64,000 nt of DNA from the NCBI GenBank assembly GCA_014284505.1, contig JAAFYY010000001.1:6373845-6437844 (forward strand), in the 5' to 3' direction. Below the pieces are notes generated by a model. That model was not told the DNA's origin. It worked only from the letters and a program-made list of their open reading frames with translations, and did no database searches. Within the stretch, counting starts at the first letter, position 1, and every line of letters begins with the position of its first letter. Positions 10,066 through 20,021 of this stretch are shown here, piece after piece. The position numbers and the translations under genes were made by a program. The stretch comes from Streptacidiphilus sp. 4-A2. GTDB lineage: Bacteria; Actinomycetota; Actinomycetes; Streptomycetales; Streptomycetaceae.

Positions 10066-11738
10066 ATGCGGACCGGCGGAAGACTCGGACGGACGTCCGG
10101 TGTGGGGCTGCTGACGCTCGGCCTGGTGTCCCTCCCGGGCTCCGCGGCGTGGGCCGCGGCGGGCGGTCCCGCGGACGGATCGGCGGCCAACGGGCCGGTG
10201 CTGGGCCTCATCCAGCAGGTGGACACCGCCACCGGCGTGGTGGTCGATGTGCCGGTGACCGACTCGACCGCCGTCAGTTCGGTCACGGTGACGGCCACTC
10301 AGTGGAACAACGGCGCGAACACCTTCACCTTCACCTTCACCCTCGCCCTGGGCACCGGGACGGCGACGTCCGGGGTCTGGCAGAGCACGGCTCCGCTGAA
10401 CCTGCCGCTCGACGGCTACACCTGGTCCGGCACCGCCCAGGACGCCGACGGCCAGACGAGCACCTCGTCGCTGCTGCCGCTGGGCGACGCCTATCTGAAC
10501 TACGGGATCACGCCGGCCTTCCACCAGACGGTGTTCTCGCCGACCACCATGACCATCGCCGACCCGTTCCTCACCGTGACCGGCGAACTCACCCAGTACA
10601 ACCCAAACTCCGGGGACACCGGCCGGCCGATGGCCGGGGTCGAGGTGCAGGAGCTGGGCGGCGCGGCGGGGACCGGCGAACCGGCGTCCGACACCACGAA
10701 GTCCGACGGCACCTTCGACATCGTCTGGAACCCGCGGTCGACTACGGCGCCGACCAGACGTCGGCGACGTTCTCGCTGCTGGCCAACGGCTTCGGTGTGT
10801 TCGACGTCGCCGGACCGTCGCAGGTGATCTACAAGGCCCCCCATGCCGACCCGGCTGCTGCTCGACCACCCGAACCCCACGGACGAGCCGGCCGGAAGCA
10901 CCCTCCAGATTTCCGGGACCGCGCAGTACCGGTCCACGGACGGTGTCTGGCACGCCTTCTCCTCCGCCAACATCTCCCTCCAGGACGGCAGCACCTGGCT
11001 GAGCGGGGCCGACGCCGACGCGAACGGCCGCTTCACGGTGCCCGTCACGATCCCGGACCAGGGCGGGACCTGGACGCTGAACGTGGACAACCCGCCCTGG
11101 TACGCGGCGGCGCCGACCCCGTTCACCTTCACCGTCGACCAGCAGCTGCAACTGTCGGCTACCGCGGCCGCCGTCGACGCGGCCGGCCAGTTGAGCTTCA
11201 ACGCCACCGCCACCAGCAGCAACGGGCACTTCCCGGCCAACCGTGTGTACATCCAGGTGTCCCCGGACGGCAGGACCGGCTGGAAGTCCATCGGCTACAT
11301 CCCGCTCACCGGCAATGTGACCAACCTGCACGCCACCGGGCCCGCGAGCGACCCGCACGGCTACTGGCGCCTGTACTCCCCGGCCGCCCCCGGCTTCTCG
11401 GCCGCGACCGGCAACGTCGTGCACGCCTTCCGCTACGCCACCGGGATCACCGGCGGCAGGCCGAATGTCACGACGATCGGCTCGGGCGGGACCCTCACCT
11501 TCACCGGCGCGCTGTGGCAGCAGGGAACCGGGCCGTGGAAGGCCATGCCCGGCGCCACGGTCGCGCTCATGTACGAGCCCGCGGGCAGCAGCCACTGGTA
11601 CCTGGCCGGGACCACCCGGACCGCCTCCTCCGGCGCTTTCACGCTCACACCCGCAACACCTGGAACGTGGTCTATGTGACGCCGAACGCCTGGAACGTGA
11701 ACGCGGTCGGCCCCGACACCTACGTCCACGTGCGCTGA
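10066..11738 (+). CDS. Secreted protein with Ig-like repeats, frameshifted
   Basis: ATG at 10066 follows a G-rich ribosome site and starts a signal peptide (MRTGGRLGRTSGVGLLTLGL with an Ala-rich cleavage region GSAAWAAAGG). The mature chain is Thr/Ser/Asn-rich and beta-predicted, with repeated blocks such as TVTGELTQYNPN, LQISGTAQYRSTDG and GTLTFTGALWQ that look like successive carboxypeptidase-regulatory or Ig-like sandwich domains. Indels near 10735, 10850 and 11645 break the frame. The corrected protein is about 557 residues and ends TWNVVYVTPNAWNVNAVGP then TYVHVR. No enzyme motif is visible; a cell-surface or matrix role is the most that can be said. Confidence 0.7.
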
Positions 11739-11754
11739 CCACCCCGCCACCCCC

Positions 11755-11782
11755 GTGTGCCCCGGCCCCGGCCGGGGCACAC
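11755..11782. terminator. Hairpin terminator between convergent genes
   Basis: GTGTGCCCCGGCC pairs with GGCCGGGGCACAC, a perfect 13-bp stem with a minimal loop, located between the end of the secreted protein (+) and the small membrane protein (-). It could serve both directions; no T-run follows, as is usual in high-GC actinomycetes. Confidence 0.6.
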
Positions 11783-11889
11783 GCCCTGGTCACCGCCCTG
11801 TTCGCGCTCCTCGACCCGCCGAAGCAGGACTTCCCGGTCGTCACCCCTGATCCGGTCCGCCCTCCGCCGGACGGCGGCGCGGCCGGGGA

Positions 11890-12168
11890 TCAGCGCTGCC
11901 GGGCGCGGGCACCGACCGTGTAGGAGCTGAGGTCGGCGAGCAGGCCCAGCAGGACGAGCAGCCAGCCCCAGCCGCGCACGCCGAACGCCGGCGAGTAGGC
12001 GAGCACGTACATCAGCGTGGTGAGCGGGAGGAACAGCAGGCCCGCGAGCGGTGCGAGCAGGCCGTGGTGGAAGGCCAGCCGGACCCGGTCGGTGAAGACC
12101 CAGGTGAACAGGAGGGCGAGGCGCGGGAACGAGGACGCGATCACGGCCAGCAGACATGCGCAGCCCAT
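11890..12168 (-). CDS. Small membrane protein, 92 aa
   Basis: Three hydrophobic segments are visible: the N-terminal MGCACLLAVIASSFPRLALL, a middle LLAPLAGLLFLPLTTLMYVL and a C-terminal WGWLLVLLGLLADLSSY, ending in a basic tail. AGGAGG lies about ten bases before the ATG. This resembles short uncharacterised membrane proteins common in Streptomyces, often placed beside regulators; no function can be assigned. Confidence 0.75.
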   Translation of the reverse strand: MGCACLLAVIASSFPRLALLFTWVFTDRVRLAFHHGLLAPLAGLLFLPLTTLMYVLAYSPAFGVRGWGWLLVLLGLLADLSSYTVGARARQR

Positions 12169-12467
12169 CCCGGCCTCCTGTTCCGCGCCCGCGGCGGTCG
12201 CTCCTCGGCTCCGGGCTCCCGTACGGCGCCACCCGGAACCCCTGTCCGCCGATCATCCGATATCACCCGAATGGATGGCGGGCAGCACACTCGGGCGTTC
12301 GGGTGAACCGCACCGCCGCCGGCCTCCGGCGGGGCGGAGGGACGCCGTGCCGCGACACATCACCCGCTCGGGTCTGAGCTGGGGCCGTCTCCGTGGGCCG
12401 GTGATATCCGTGAGCTAGGAGTGCCAGCAGGAGCCCTCACTCCCGGACACCAGCAAGGAGCGCCGCC

Positions 12468-12893
12468 GTGGAGATCGGACCCGTCGACTACGCCGTCATC
12501 GCCTTCCCCGGCCACCATTTCACCGGCGAGCTCGCACCCGAGCTGGCCCGCCTGGTGGACGGCGGCATCGTCCGCCTGCTCGACCTGGCCTTCATCAAGC
12601 GGTCCGAGGACGGCACCGCGGAGTTCTTCGAACTGGAGACGCTGGACGCCGACGAGACGGCGGCCTTCCAGCGCTTTGCCATTCGCGAGACGAACGACGG
12701 GCTGGTCAGCCAGGACGATCTCCAGCTGGTCGCCGAGGAGCTCGCCCCGGGCACCTCGGCCGTGGTCCTGGTCTGGGAGAACACCTGGGCCACGGAGATC
12801 TCGGCCGGTGTCGCGCGGGCCGGCGGCCAACTGGTCGCCTTCGAGCGCGTGCCGCGCTCCGCCGTGGCGGCAGCCCTGGCCGACGCCGCCTGA
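12468..12893 (+). CDS. DUF6325-like (DUF1269-type) protein
   Basis: GTG start with AAGGAG ten bases upstream; 141 residues. The sequence DYAVIAFPGHHFTGELAPEL, then GIVRLLDLAFIKRSEDGT and VLVWENTWATE match a small soluble family widespread in actinobacteria, also annotated as membrane-associated DUF1269 relatives. The next gene, 75 bases downstream, encodes a SHOCT protein; this pairing is common in Streptomyces and suggests co-transcription and possibly an envelope-stress role, which remains unproved. Confidence 0.8.
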   Translation: MEIGPVDYAVIAFPGHHFTGELAPELARLVDGGIVRLLDLAFIKRSEDGTAEFFELETLDADETAAFQRFAIRETNDGLVSQDDLQLVAEELAPGTSAVVLVWENTWATEISAGVARAGGQLVAFERVPRSAVAAALADAA

Positions 12894-12967
12894 GCATCCA
12901 CCGGCAGCACCGAACCACCGACCGTGCTGAACCACCGACACCCAGACCACCCGAAGGAGCATGACCG

Positions 12968-13312
12968 ATGATCCGAGGCCCCCGCCGGGTCGGACGGCCC
13001 GGCCTGATCGGCACCGCCGCCCGCACCGCCGTCATCGCCGGCACCGCTTCGGCCGTCAGCGGCCGGATGGCGCGCCGACAGCAGAGCAGCGCCGCCCAGC
13101 AGGAGGCCGCCTACCAGGCCGACGTCAACGCCGCCGCGAGCAGCAGCTCGCCCCAGCAGCAACCGCAGCAGGCGGCCGAGCCGGCTCCCGGCGCCGGAGC
13201 GCTGGACTCCGCCGCCCTGGCCAATCTGGAGCGCCTGGGTCAGCTGCACCAGCAGGGCATGCTCTCCGACGCCGAGTTCGCCGCCGCCAAGGCCCGCATC
13301 CTCGGCCTGTGA
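12968..13312 (+). CDS. SHOCT-domain protein
   Basis: 114 residues with an Arg-rich start, a hydrophobic Ala/Thr segment (GTAARTAVIAGTASAVSG), a low-complexity Gln/Ser/Ala linker and a C-terminal SHOCT motif LANLERLGQLHQQGMLSDAE followed by FAAAKARIL. SHOCT motifs are short oligomerisation or membrane-tethering tails. GAAGGAGC precedes the ATG. It is the second gene of the pair with the DUF6325-like protein. Confidence 0.85.
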   Translation: MIRGPRRVGRPGLIGTAARTAVIAGTASAVSGRMARRQQSSAAQQEAAYQADVNAAASSSSPQQQPQQAAEPAPGAGALDSAALANLERLGQLHQQGMLSDAEFAAAKARILGL

Positions 13313-13362
13313 CCCCTGCGGCCTGCGGCCGGGGTACTCGACGGGATCAGCGGCGCGGACGA

Positions 13363-16300
13363 TCACCGGCTCGGGGCCTCCCGCGACCGGCGGGCCGCCG
13401 GCTCCAGCGTCTGCGCCAGATGGCGGCGGAAGCTGAGCACCAGGTCGTCCGCCTGGTCCGCGGACATCGCCCCGAGGCGGTGCTGGAAGAACCCGGCCAG
13501 CTCACCGGGCGAGCTGCGCAGGGCGAGGGTCACCTCGAACTTGGCGTGGTCCAGCACACCACGGGAAGCCGCGGCACTCCAGGCCCTCCAGCTCCACCGT
13601 GTATTCGTCGTCCAGGCTCAGATAGACCTGGGGCATCTCCCTGGGCAATGCCCGGTCGTCCCGGCGCAGCTGGGCCACCACCGAGGTGAACGGCAGGTCC
13701 TCCTGGGAACCCAGCGCGTGGGCGATCTCGGCCGCTGTGTCGCGCAGGCATTCGTCCAGCGAACCGGGCAGCGGCCGGAAGCGGATGAGCACGGTGTTGA
13801 TCAGGCAGCCCGACATCCGGACGCGTCTCCGGCGTACGCCCGGAGGCGGCGCAGCCGAGCAGGAACGAGTCGAGGCCCAACACCTCGGCCAGGGCCCGCC
13901 GGTAGGCCGTGGCAGAGCAGCACGAACGGGGTGCGGCCCTGCTCCCGTGCGGTACGGGCAAGGACGTCCGCGCCGGTGTCGAACCGCAACTGCCGGACCG
14001 TCCGGCGGCGGAACCGGCAGCCGTCCCGGCAGCGGAACCGGCAGCGGGAGGCGGGGCGCAGGGGCCGGGCAGGGACGCGGTCGGCACGGCGCGCAGATAT
14101 GCCGAGACGTCCCTGAGGCGGGCCCGGGTGTGGACCGAGCAGCAGCTCGTTGCGCGCCGCGTTGTCGTCGCAGACCGTCCGGGACGGCCCGGCCGCGACC
14201 CGTGCGGAATCGCGGTAGCAGGCGGCCAGGTCGTCCAGGAACAGCCGCACCGACCAGCCGTCGGCGACCAGGTGGTGCCACACGAAAAGCAGCAGGCCGC
14301 GCTCCGGGGAGCTGCGGAACAGGTGGCAGCGCATAAGCGGGCCCTCGGCGAGGTCCATCGGCCGCGCCGCCGCCTCCGCGAGCAGCCTGCCCAGCGCCTC
14401 CGGGCCGAGGCCGTCCGGCAGCTCGGACTCGGTCAGCCGTACCGGGCGGCGGTCGAGCAGCAGCAGCGGCTCGTCCCCGCCTCGTCCACGGTCGCTCCGA
14501 AGGCCGGATGGGCCGGCAGCGCCCGGTGGACGGCGTCGGCGAGCCGCTCCCCGTCCACCTCCCCCAGGAGCTCGAAGCAGAGCGGCTCCAGGTATGTGCC
14601 GTGGCTCTGCCCGGTCTTCTCGTGCATCCAGATGCCGAGCTGGTTGTGGCTCAGCGGGCCTTCCATCCGTCCCGGGGCGGTCGTGGACGGCCGCCGACGG
14701 GATCGGCGGGGTCGGCGGCCGGCGGCAGCACGGACACCTGGCGGGCGAGTTCCGCTGCCGAGCCGGCGCGCAGCACCTGCACCGCCGACACGGCCCGGCC
14801 CGACAGCGCACCCAGTTCGGCGGCGGCCCGGACCGCGCTCAGCGAGGTACCGCCGAGGTCGACGAACGCCGTGTCCGGGGCGGGGACGGTCTCCAGGCGA
14901 GCACCCGGCGCCAGCCGTCGGCCACCTCGGCCGCGCCCACCGGCCCTGGCCGGGCGCTGCCGAGCCCGGGCGGAGCCGGCTGTCCGGGGCGGGAGGCGCG
15001 GGAACGGACGGCGCGGGGAGCGGGAGCCGACGCAGGGCGTCCCGGTCGAGCTTGCCGTTGCGGGTCAGCGGCAGGGCGGGCAGATCGAGGAAGCAGGCAG
15101 GCAGGGCATGGGCCGGCAGCCGGTCGCGGAGCCGCCGCCGGAGCTGCTCCGGCACGAAGTCCCCGTCCGCGACCAGGTACGCGACCACGGCCGGTCCGAC
15201 GCCCGGCACCTCCGCTGATCCACCAGCACCTCGCGCAGCGGCAGCACGGCTCGCAGCGCCGCCCCACTCTCGGCCGGTTCCACGCGGTAGCCCCGGACCT
15301 TCAACTGCCGGTCCACCCGGCCGAGATACTCCAGGTTGCCGTCCGGGAGCCGCCGGACGAGGTCCCCGGTGCGGTAACTGCGGCGACCCTCGGCGTAGCC
15401 GAATCGCCGGTGCTGGGCCGCCTCCGCGGTGAGGTAGCCGCGGGCGACCCCGGTTCCACTCACCACCAGCTCGCCGACGCCGTCGGCTGCGGGGCGGCCC
15501 TCGGCGTCGAGGATCAGCAGTTCGTTGCCCGCCACCGCCGTGCCGATCGGGGTCCGCTGCTCCGAGTCGCCCGGACCGGGCGGGACCGCGTACAGGGTGC
15601 AGCAGATGGTCGTCTCGGCGGGGCCGTACCCGTTGACGATCAGCAGCTCCGGGCGGAGCGCTCGGAGCTCCTGGAGCAGCCGCAGCGGGATCGGTTCCAC
15701 GCCCACCAGGATCCGGCGCAGGTGCCCGACCGCGCCCGGATCCCGGCGCAGTCGGTCGCGCAGCCCGGGCAGGAAACTCGGCGGAACATAGGCGCTGTTC
15801 ACCCCGGCCCGGCCGAGGAAGGACAGGAAGCCGTGGACGTCCAGGCGCTCCGTCTCCGGGACGGTCACCAGACTGCCGCCGCTCACCAGGGGCGCCCACT
15901 GCTCCCAGACGGCCACGTCGAAGTCGGGGCTGCACCACCAGGATCCGCTGAACCCGTCCGGCAGCGGGGCCCGGCGGTGCAGGTCGTCGATGAGGTTGAG
16001 CACGCTGCGGTGTTCGACCATGACGCCCTTGGGCCGACCGGTCGATCCGGAGGTGTGGATGACATAGGCCACCTGGTCCTCAGCGGACCGGACCGGCCGC
16101 GGGGCGGCGTCGGGGCCTCCCGGTCCCGGGCTCAGCAGGGTGGAGAAGCGCCGGGCGGCCGCCCGCGGCCGGTCGGGACGTCGGCTGTGCCGTCGTGGCC
16201 GGTGCCGTCGTGGACCAGCACCAGCTTCGGGGCGCAGTCCTCCAGCATGGCCCGCAGCCGCTCCTCCGGCTGTACCGGGTCGATCGGCACATAGGCGGCC

Positions 16301-16523
16301 CCGACCCAGAATGCCGCCAGGGCGGCGGCGACGGCCTCCCGTCCGGGGGCAGCAGCAGCGCGACCCGGTCACCGGACGCCAGACCCGCCCGGGCGTAGCC
16401 CGCGGCCAGGGCAGCGGCGGTGGCGATCAGGGTGGAGTAGGACCAGCTGCCGCCGCTGTCGGTGACGGCCACGGAATCCGGATGCTCGTCGGCCCGCTGA
16501 AGGACCCTGGTCAGCAACGTCAC
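13363..16523 (-). CDS. NRPS protein A-T-C, many frameshifts
   Basis: Joining frames gives about 1050 residues in the order adenylation, carrier, condensation. The A domain shows YVIHTSGSTGRPKGVMVEH (A3), NGYGPAETTICC (A5), YRTGDLVRRLPDG (A7/A8) and LTRNGKLDRDAL (A10). The carrier has FVDLGGTSLSAVRAA with the phosphopantetheine Ser, and the C domain keeps the catalytic HHLVADGWS (HHxxxDG). By eye against GrsA the specificity residues read D-V-W-Y-I-V-G-I-C-K, which I cannot match to a known substrate. There is no thioesterase: the protein ends with the C domain, so the chain is probably released onto a free amine. The GTG start overlaps the stop of the upstream A-T gene. At least six indels are required. 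Confidence 0.8.
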
Positions 16524-18340
16524 CGCAGCTCGGCCCCTTCTGCGACGACGCCGGTCGCGTCGGCAACCGGCACGGCGGCAGCCGGCACGGCGGCGTCGAT
16601 CTCGTCGGCGAGGTCGCCGAGCGTGGCGATGTTGATGATGGTCCGGGGTTCCAGCTCCACCCCGAGCTCGCGGCTGATCCGGCGCTGCATCCGGAAGGCC
16701 AGCAGCGAATGCCCGCCCAGTTCGAAGAAGCCGTCGTCCACGCCCACCTGGTCGGTCTCCAGCAACTCCTTCCAGAGCTCGATCAGGTAGCGCACGGTGT
16801 CGGTGCCCTGCTGCTTCGGCACGCTCGGCTGCTCGGTGTCGAGCAGCGCCCGAAGGGCGGCCAGGTCCCGCTTGCCGTGGTCACTGGTGGGCAGCACGGG
16901 GAGAACCACGAACCGGCTGGGAACCATGAAATGCGGCAGCTGCGCCTCGGCGAAGGCACGCAGCAGCTGCCCGGCGGGCTCGGTCTCGAACACCGTGAAA
17001 GCGACCAACTGCCGTTCGGCGCCGTCGCCGTGGGGCAGTACCACGATGTCGTGCACCCCGGGGAAGGCCCGCAGGGTGCGTTCCACCTCACCGGGTTCCA
17101 CCCGGTAGCCGCGGATCTTCACCTGGTCGTCCGCCCGGCCGAGGAACTCCAGCGCACCGTCCTCGCGTTGGCGCACCAGGTCGCCGGTCCGGTAGAACCG
17201 GCCGGGCCCCTCCGGCAGCGGGAGTTCGACGAAGCGCTCGCGGGTGAGGTCGGGTCGGTCCAGGTAGCCGCGGGCGACGCCGGGGCCGCCGACGTAGAGT
17301 TCACCGCCGGTGCCGGGCTCGACAGCGGCCAGCTCCGGGTCGAGCACCTGGAGCGACACGCCCGCCGACGGGCGGCCGATGGGGATGGTGTCACGTTCCG
17401 CGTCCTGCGCGGTGACCCGGTGCACCGTGCAGGCGGTGGTGATCTCGGTGGGGCCGTAGAGGTTGAACAGTTGCCCCTGGAAGCCGCCGCCGAGCAGCTT
17501 GCGGCAGCTGGACGGCAGGATGACGTCGCCGCCGACCTGCACGATCCGCAGCGGGCTGAAGGCGTCCGGGTCCTCGCGCACCACGTGGTTGACCACCATG
17601 GTCGGGACCAGCATCGCGGTGATGCCCCGTTCCCGCAGCTGCTGCTGGAAGCCGGCCGCCAGCAGCTCCGGCACGGCCGGGAGCACCACCACCTCGGCGC
17701 CGCAGGCGAAGGTGGTCCACATCTCGAAGTGGAAGGCGTCGAAGGACAGGCTGGAGATCTGTCCGGTGCGGTCCTGCGGCAGCAGCCTCGGCAGTTCGGG
17801 GTTGCAGGCGAAGGAGACGATATTGCCGTGTTCCAGGACGACAGCCTTGGGGACACCGGACGAGCCCGAGGTGAACAGCACGCTCGCGGCGCGGTCCGCG
17901 GGCGGCGCCTCGCGGTGCAGCGGCCGGTCGGGATCCGCGGCGGCGCGCGCGGTGGCGGTCACGGTGTCGATGCCGAGATGGGCGATCTCCGGCGCCCGGT
18001 CCGGCTCGGTGACGACGACCTTCGCGCCGCTCAGCGTGAGCATCAGGTCGCGCCGGGCCTCGGGGTAGCGGGTGTCGACCGCGACATAGGCCGCGCCGGA
18101 CTTCAGGATTCCCAGGATCGCCACGAACACCTCGGCCGAGCGGGCCAGGTGGACGCCCACGCGCTCCTCGGCGCCGACGCCGATCTGCTGCAACCGGGCT
18201 GCCAACTCGTCCGAGGCGAGGTCGAGTTCCCGGTAGCTGAGAGTGCGGGACCGGTCGGTCACCGCCGGACGGCCGGGGTGGCGGTCGACAGTGCGTGCAA
18301 AGAGTTCCACCAGGGAATCCGGCAGTGGCTCGCTCTTCAT
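16520..18340 (-). CDS. NRPS protein A-T (loading-type module)
   Basis: Intact, about 606 residues. The A domain carries SVLFTSGSSGVPKAVVLEHG (A3), FNLYGPTEITTACTV (A5), GELYVGGPGVARGYLDRP (A6), FYRTGDLVRQREDG (A7), DDQVKIRGYRVEPGEVE (A8) and the A10 Lys in SDHGKRD. The carrier domain has DDGFFELGGHSLLAF. There is no condensation domain, so it supplies the first aminoacyl thioester. By-eye pocket residues are D-A-F-L-V-V-L-T-A-K; no confident prediction. ATG at 18340 is chosen because homology begins there. The longer open frame to 18607 runs through the terminator of the serS gene and is not believed. Coupled by GTGA overlap to the A-T-C gene. Confidence 0.88.
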   Translation of the reverse strand: MKSEPLPDSLVELFARTVDRHPGRPAVTDRSRTLSYRELDLASDELAARLQQIGVGAEERVGVHLARSAEVFVAILGILKSGAAYVAVDTRYPEARRDLMLTLSGAKVVVTEPDRAPEIAHLGIDTVTATARAAADPDRPLHREAPPADRAASVLFTSGSSGVPKAVVLEHGNIVSFACNPELPRLLPQDRTGQISSLSFDAFHFEMWTTFACGAEVVVLPAVPELLAAGFQQQLRERGITAMLVPTMVVNHVVREDPDAFSPLRIVQVGGDVILPSSCRKLLGGGFQGQLFNLYGPTEITTACTVHRVTAQDAERDTIPIGRPSAGVSLQVLDPELAAVEPGTGGELYVGGPGVARGYLDRPDLTRERFVELPLPEGPGRFYRTGDLVRQREDGALEFLGRADDQVKIRGYRVEPGEVERTLRAFPGVHDIVVLPHGDGAERQLVAFTVFETEPAGQLLRAFAEAQLPHFMVPSRFVVLPVLPTSDHGKRDLAALRALLDTEQPSVPKQQGTDTVRYLIELWKELLETDQVGVDDGFFELGGHSLLAFRMQRRISRELGVELEPRTIINIATLGDLADEIDAAVPAAAVPVADATGVVAEGAELR

Positions 18341-18556
18341 CCGAATTGTCAACGACTCTTCCTCTCCGGGCGCAAGGCTTCTTCGGCGGTCTGGAAACAC
18401 GTTCCGGACCGAAGTCTTGCCGGGCGGAGGGGGCCGGGGAAGGCTTCCCGGCTGGCACGAAGCGTCCATGGCACGAAGCGTCCACAGCACCGGACCCGCC
18501 GCCCCGGGGTGCTCCGCGGGAGCGGGGCGGGGGCCGACGGCGGGCCCGGAAAACCG

Positions 18557-18586
18557 CCGGCCCACCAGCGGGTGCTGGTGGGCCGG
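18557..18586 (-). terminator. Hairpin after the seryl-tRNA synthetase gene
   Basis: CCGGCCCACCAGC and GCTGGTGGGCCGG form a perfect 13-bp stem with a GGGT loop, starting 45 bases past the serS stop on the minus strand. It separates serS from the NRPS genes, implying a promoter for the NRPS pair within 18341-18556. That stretch also has a 14-bp direct repeat (GGCACGAAGCGTCC, twice, around 18447-18476). Confidence 0.65.
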
Positions 18587-18630
18587 CCGGACAGTTCGTC
18601 CACTCACACACTTCTACTGGCGCACACCGT

Positions 18631-19905
18631 TCAGCGGGTGGGGCGGATGACGTCGGTGCCGACCCAGGGCCGCAGCGGCTCGGGGACCACGACCGAGCCG
18701 TCGGGCTGCTGGTTCTGCTCGACGATGGCAGGCAGCAGGCGGCTGGTGGCCAGGCCCGAGGCGTTGAGGGTGTGCACGAACTCGGTGGCCTTGGCGCCTC
18801 CGGACGGTAGCGGATGCCAGCCCTCCGGGCCTGGTAGTCGCCTGCCCAGGAGGGCCGAGGAGACTTCCTTGTAGATCCCGATGCTGGGGATCCAGACCTC
18901 GACGTCGTAGGTCATCGCCATGCTGGCGCTGGCGTCCCGAGCCGCCAGCAGCGAGTCTGGTAGTGCAGGCCCAGCTTCTGCACCAGCGACTCGGTGCGGG
19001 CGACCAGCTCGTCCAGCGCGGCCCGACCGCTCTCGGGGGACGAACTGGATCTCCACCTTGTTTGAAACTGGTGTGCGGGATCGTGCGCGCTCCGACGCCC
19101 GGTGGCTTCCGGCCTCGCGGCGGTAGCAGGGGGTGTAGGCGAAGGCCTTCAGCGGCAGCCGCTCGGTCGGGATGATCTCGTCCCGGTAGACGTTCAGCAT
19201 GGCCGTCTCCGAGGTGGGCAGCAGGAACGAGGCACGCTCGCCCTCTCCGCCTGGATGTGGAAGACGTCGTCGTAGAACTTGGGGAACTGCCCGGCCGCGT
19301 AGCCGTTCTCCTCCGTCAGCAGGTGCGGGGGGAGCATGAACTCGTAGCCGGCGGCGAAGTGCTCTCGGCAGAAGAAGTCGATCAGCGCCCATTCGAGCGC
19401 CGCGCCGATCCCGGTGTACAGCCAGTGGCCGTTGCCGCCGAGCTTGACGCCCGGGCGTAGTCGATCATCCCGAGCCGGGTGCAGAGCTCTACGTGGTCCA
19501 GCGCGCCCGGGCCGAGCTCGGGCTGCTCGCCCCAGGTGCGCACAACCTCGTTGGCTTCCTTGCCGCCGGGGGGCGTGTGCTCGTCGGGAAGGTTCGGCAG
19601 CTCCATCATCAGCTCGCGGAGCCGCTGCTCGGCCTCTGTCAGCTCGCCCTGCATGCGGGTGATGTCGTCGCCGAGGGCGGCCGACTCGGCCTGCAACTGC
19701 TCGGTGTCGGTGCCCGTGGCCCGGAGCCGACCGATCTCCTTGGCCTGCTGCTTGCGGGTGGAGCGGGGGAGTCGACCTCCTGCACCAGCTCGCGCCACCG
19801 ACGGTCGGCCTCAAGAATGGGGTCCAGGTCGACCATGTCCATCCGCTTCAGAAGGGCATTCCGAACCGCGTCCGGGTCCTTCCGGATGAGTCCGATGTCG
19901 AGCAT
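18631..19905 (-). CDS. serS: Seryl-tRNA synthetase, cluster copy (probable self-resistance)
   Basis: Charges tRNA-Ser. The frames join to about 425 residues, the usual bacterial length: N-terminal coiled-coil arm starting MLDIGLIRKDPDAVRNALLK, motif 2 TPCYRREAGSHRA, then VWIPSIGIYKEVSS and the C-terminal NASGLATSRLLPAIVEQNQQ (motif 3 region, with Arg in the class II position). AGGAGG precedes the ATG. About six indels are spread over the gene. In albomycin clusters a second SerRS (AbmK) protects the producer against the thionucleoside SB-217452, which inhibits SerRS. The gene sits inside this thionucleoside-like cluster, between the exporter and NRPS genes, so the same role is inferred. Whether the genome also has a housekeeping serS cannot be seen here. 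Confidence 0.88.
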
Positions 19906-19950
19906 TTCTGGAGCCTCCTGAACACGACTTGCCCGTCTGGGACGGTCTGG

Positions 19951-19995
19951 GAATCGAGGTTTGAGGAATCGAGGTTTGAGGAATCGAGGTTTGCG
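19951..19995. repeat. 15-bp tandem repeat, three copies, upstream of serS
   Basis: GAATCGAGGTTTGAG repeats three times (last copy ends TTGCG) in the 116-base gap between the MFS stop and the serS start. It is AT-richer than its surroundings and lies where the serS promoter or leader should be. Confidence 0.8.
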
Positions 19996-20021
19996 AAAAT
20001 CCAGCCATCTGCGGCTCTACG

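Noticed and set aside
13313..13362. Attachment site or integron edge at the downstream border of the cluster
   Set aside because: No tRNA gene, integrase or direct repeat pair was found there or at the other border.
18341..18607. N-terminal extension of the A-T protein to 18607
   Set aside because: The added part is Pro/Arg low complexity, crosses the serS terminator hairpin and has no homology-like pattern.
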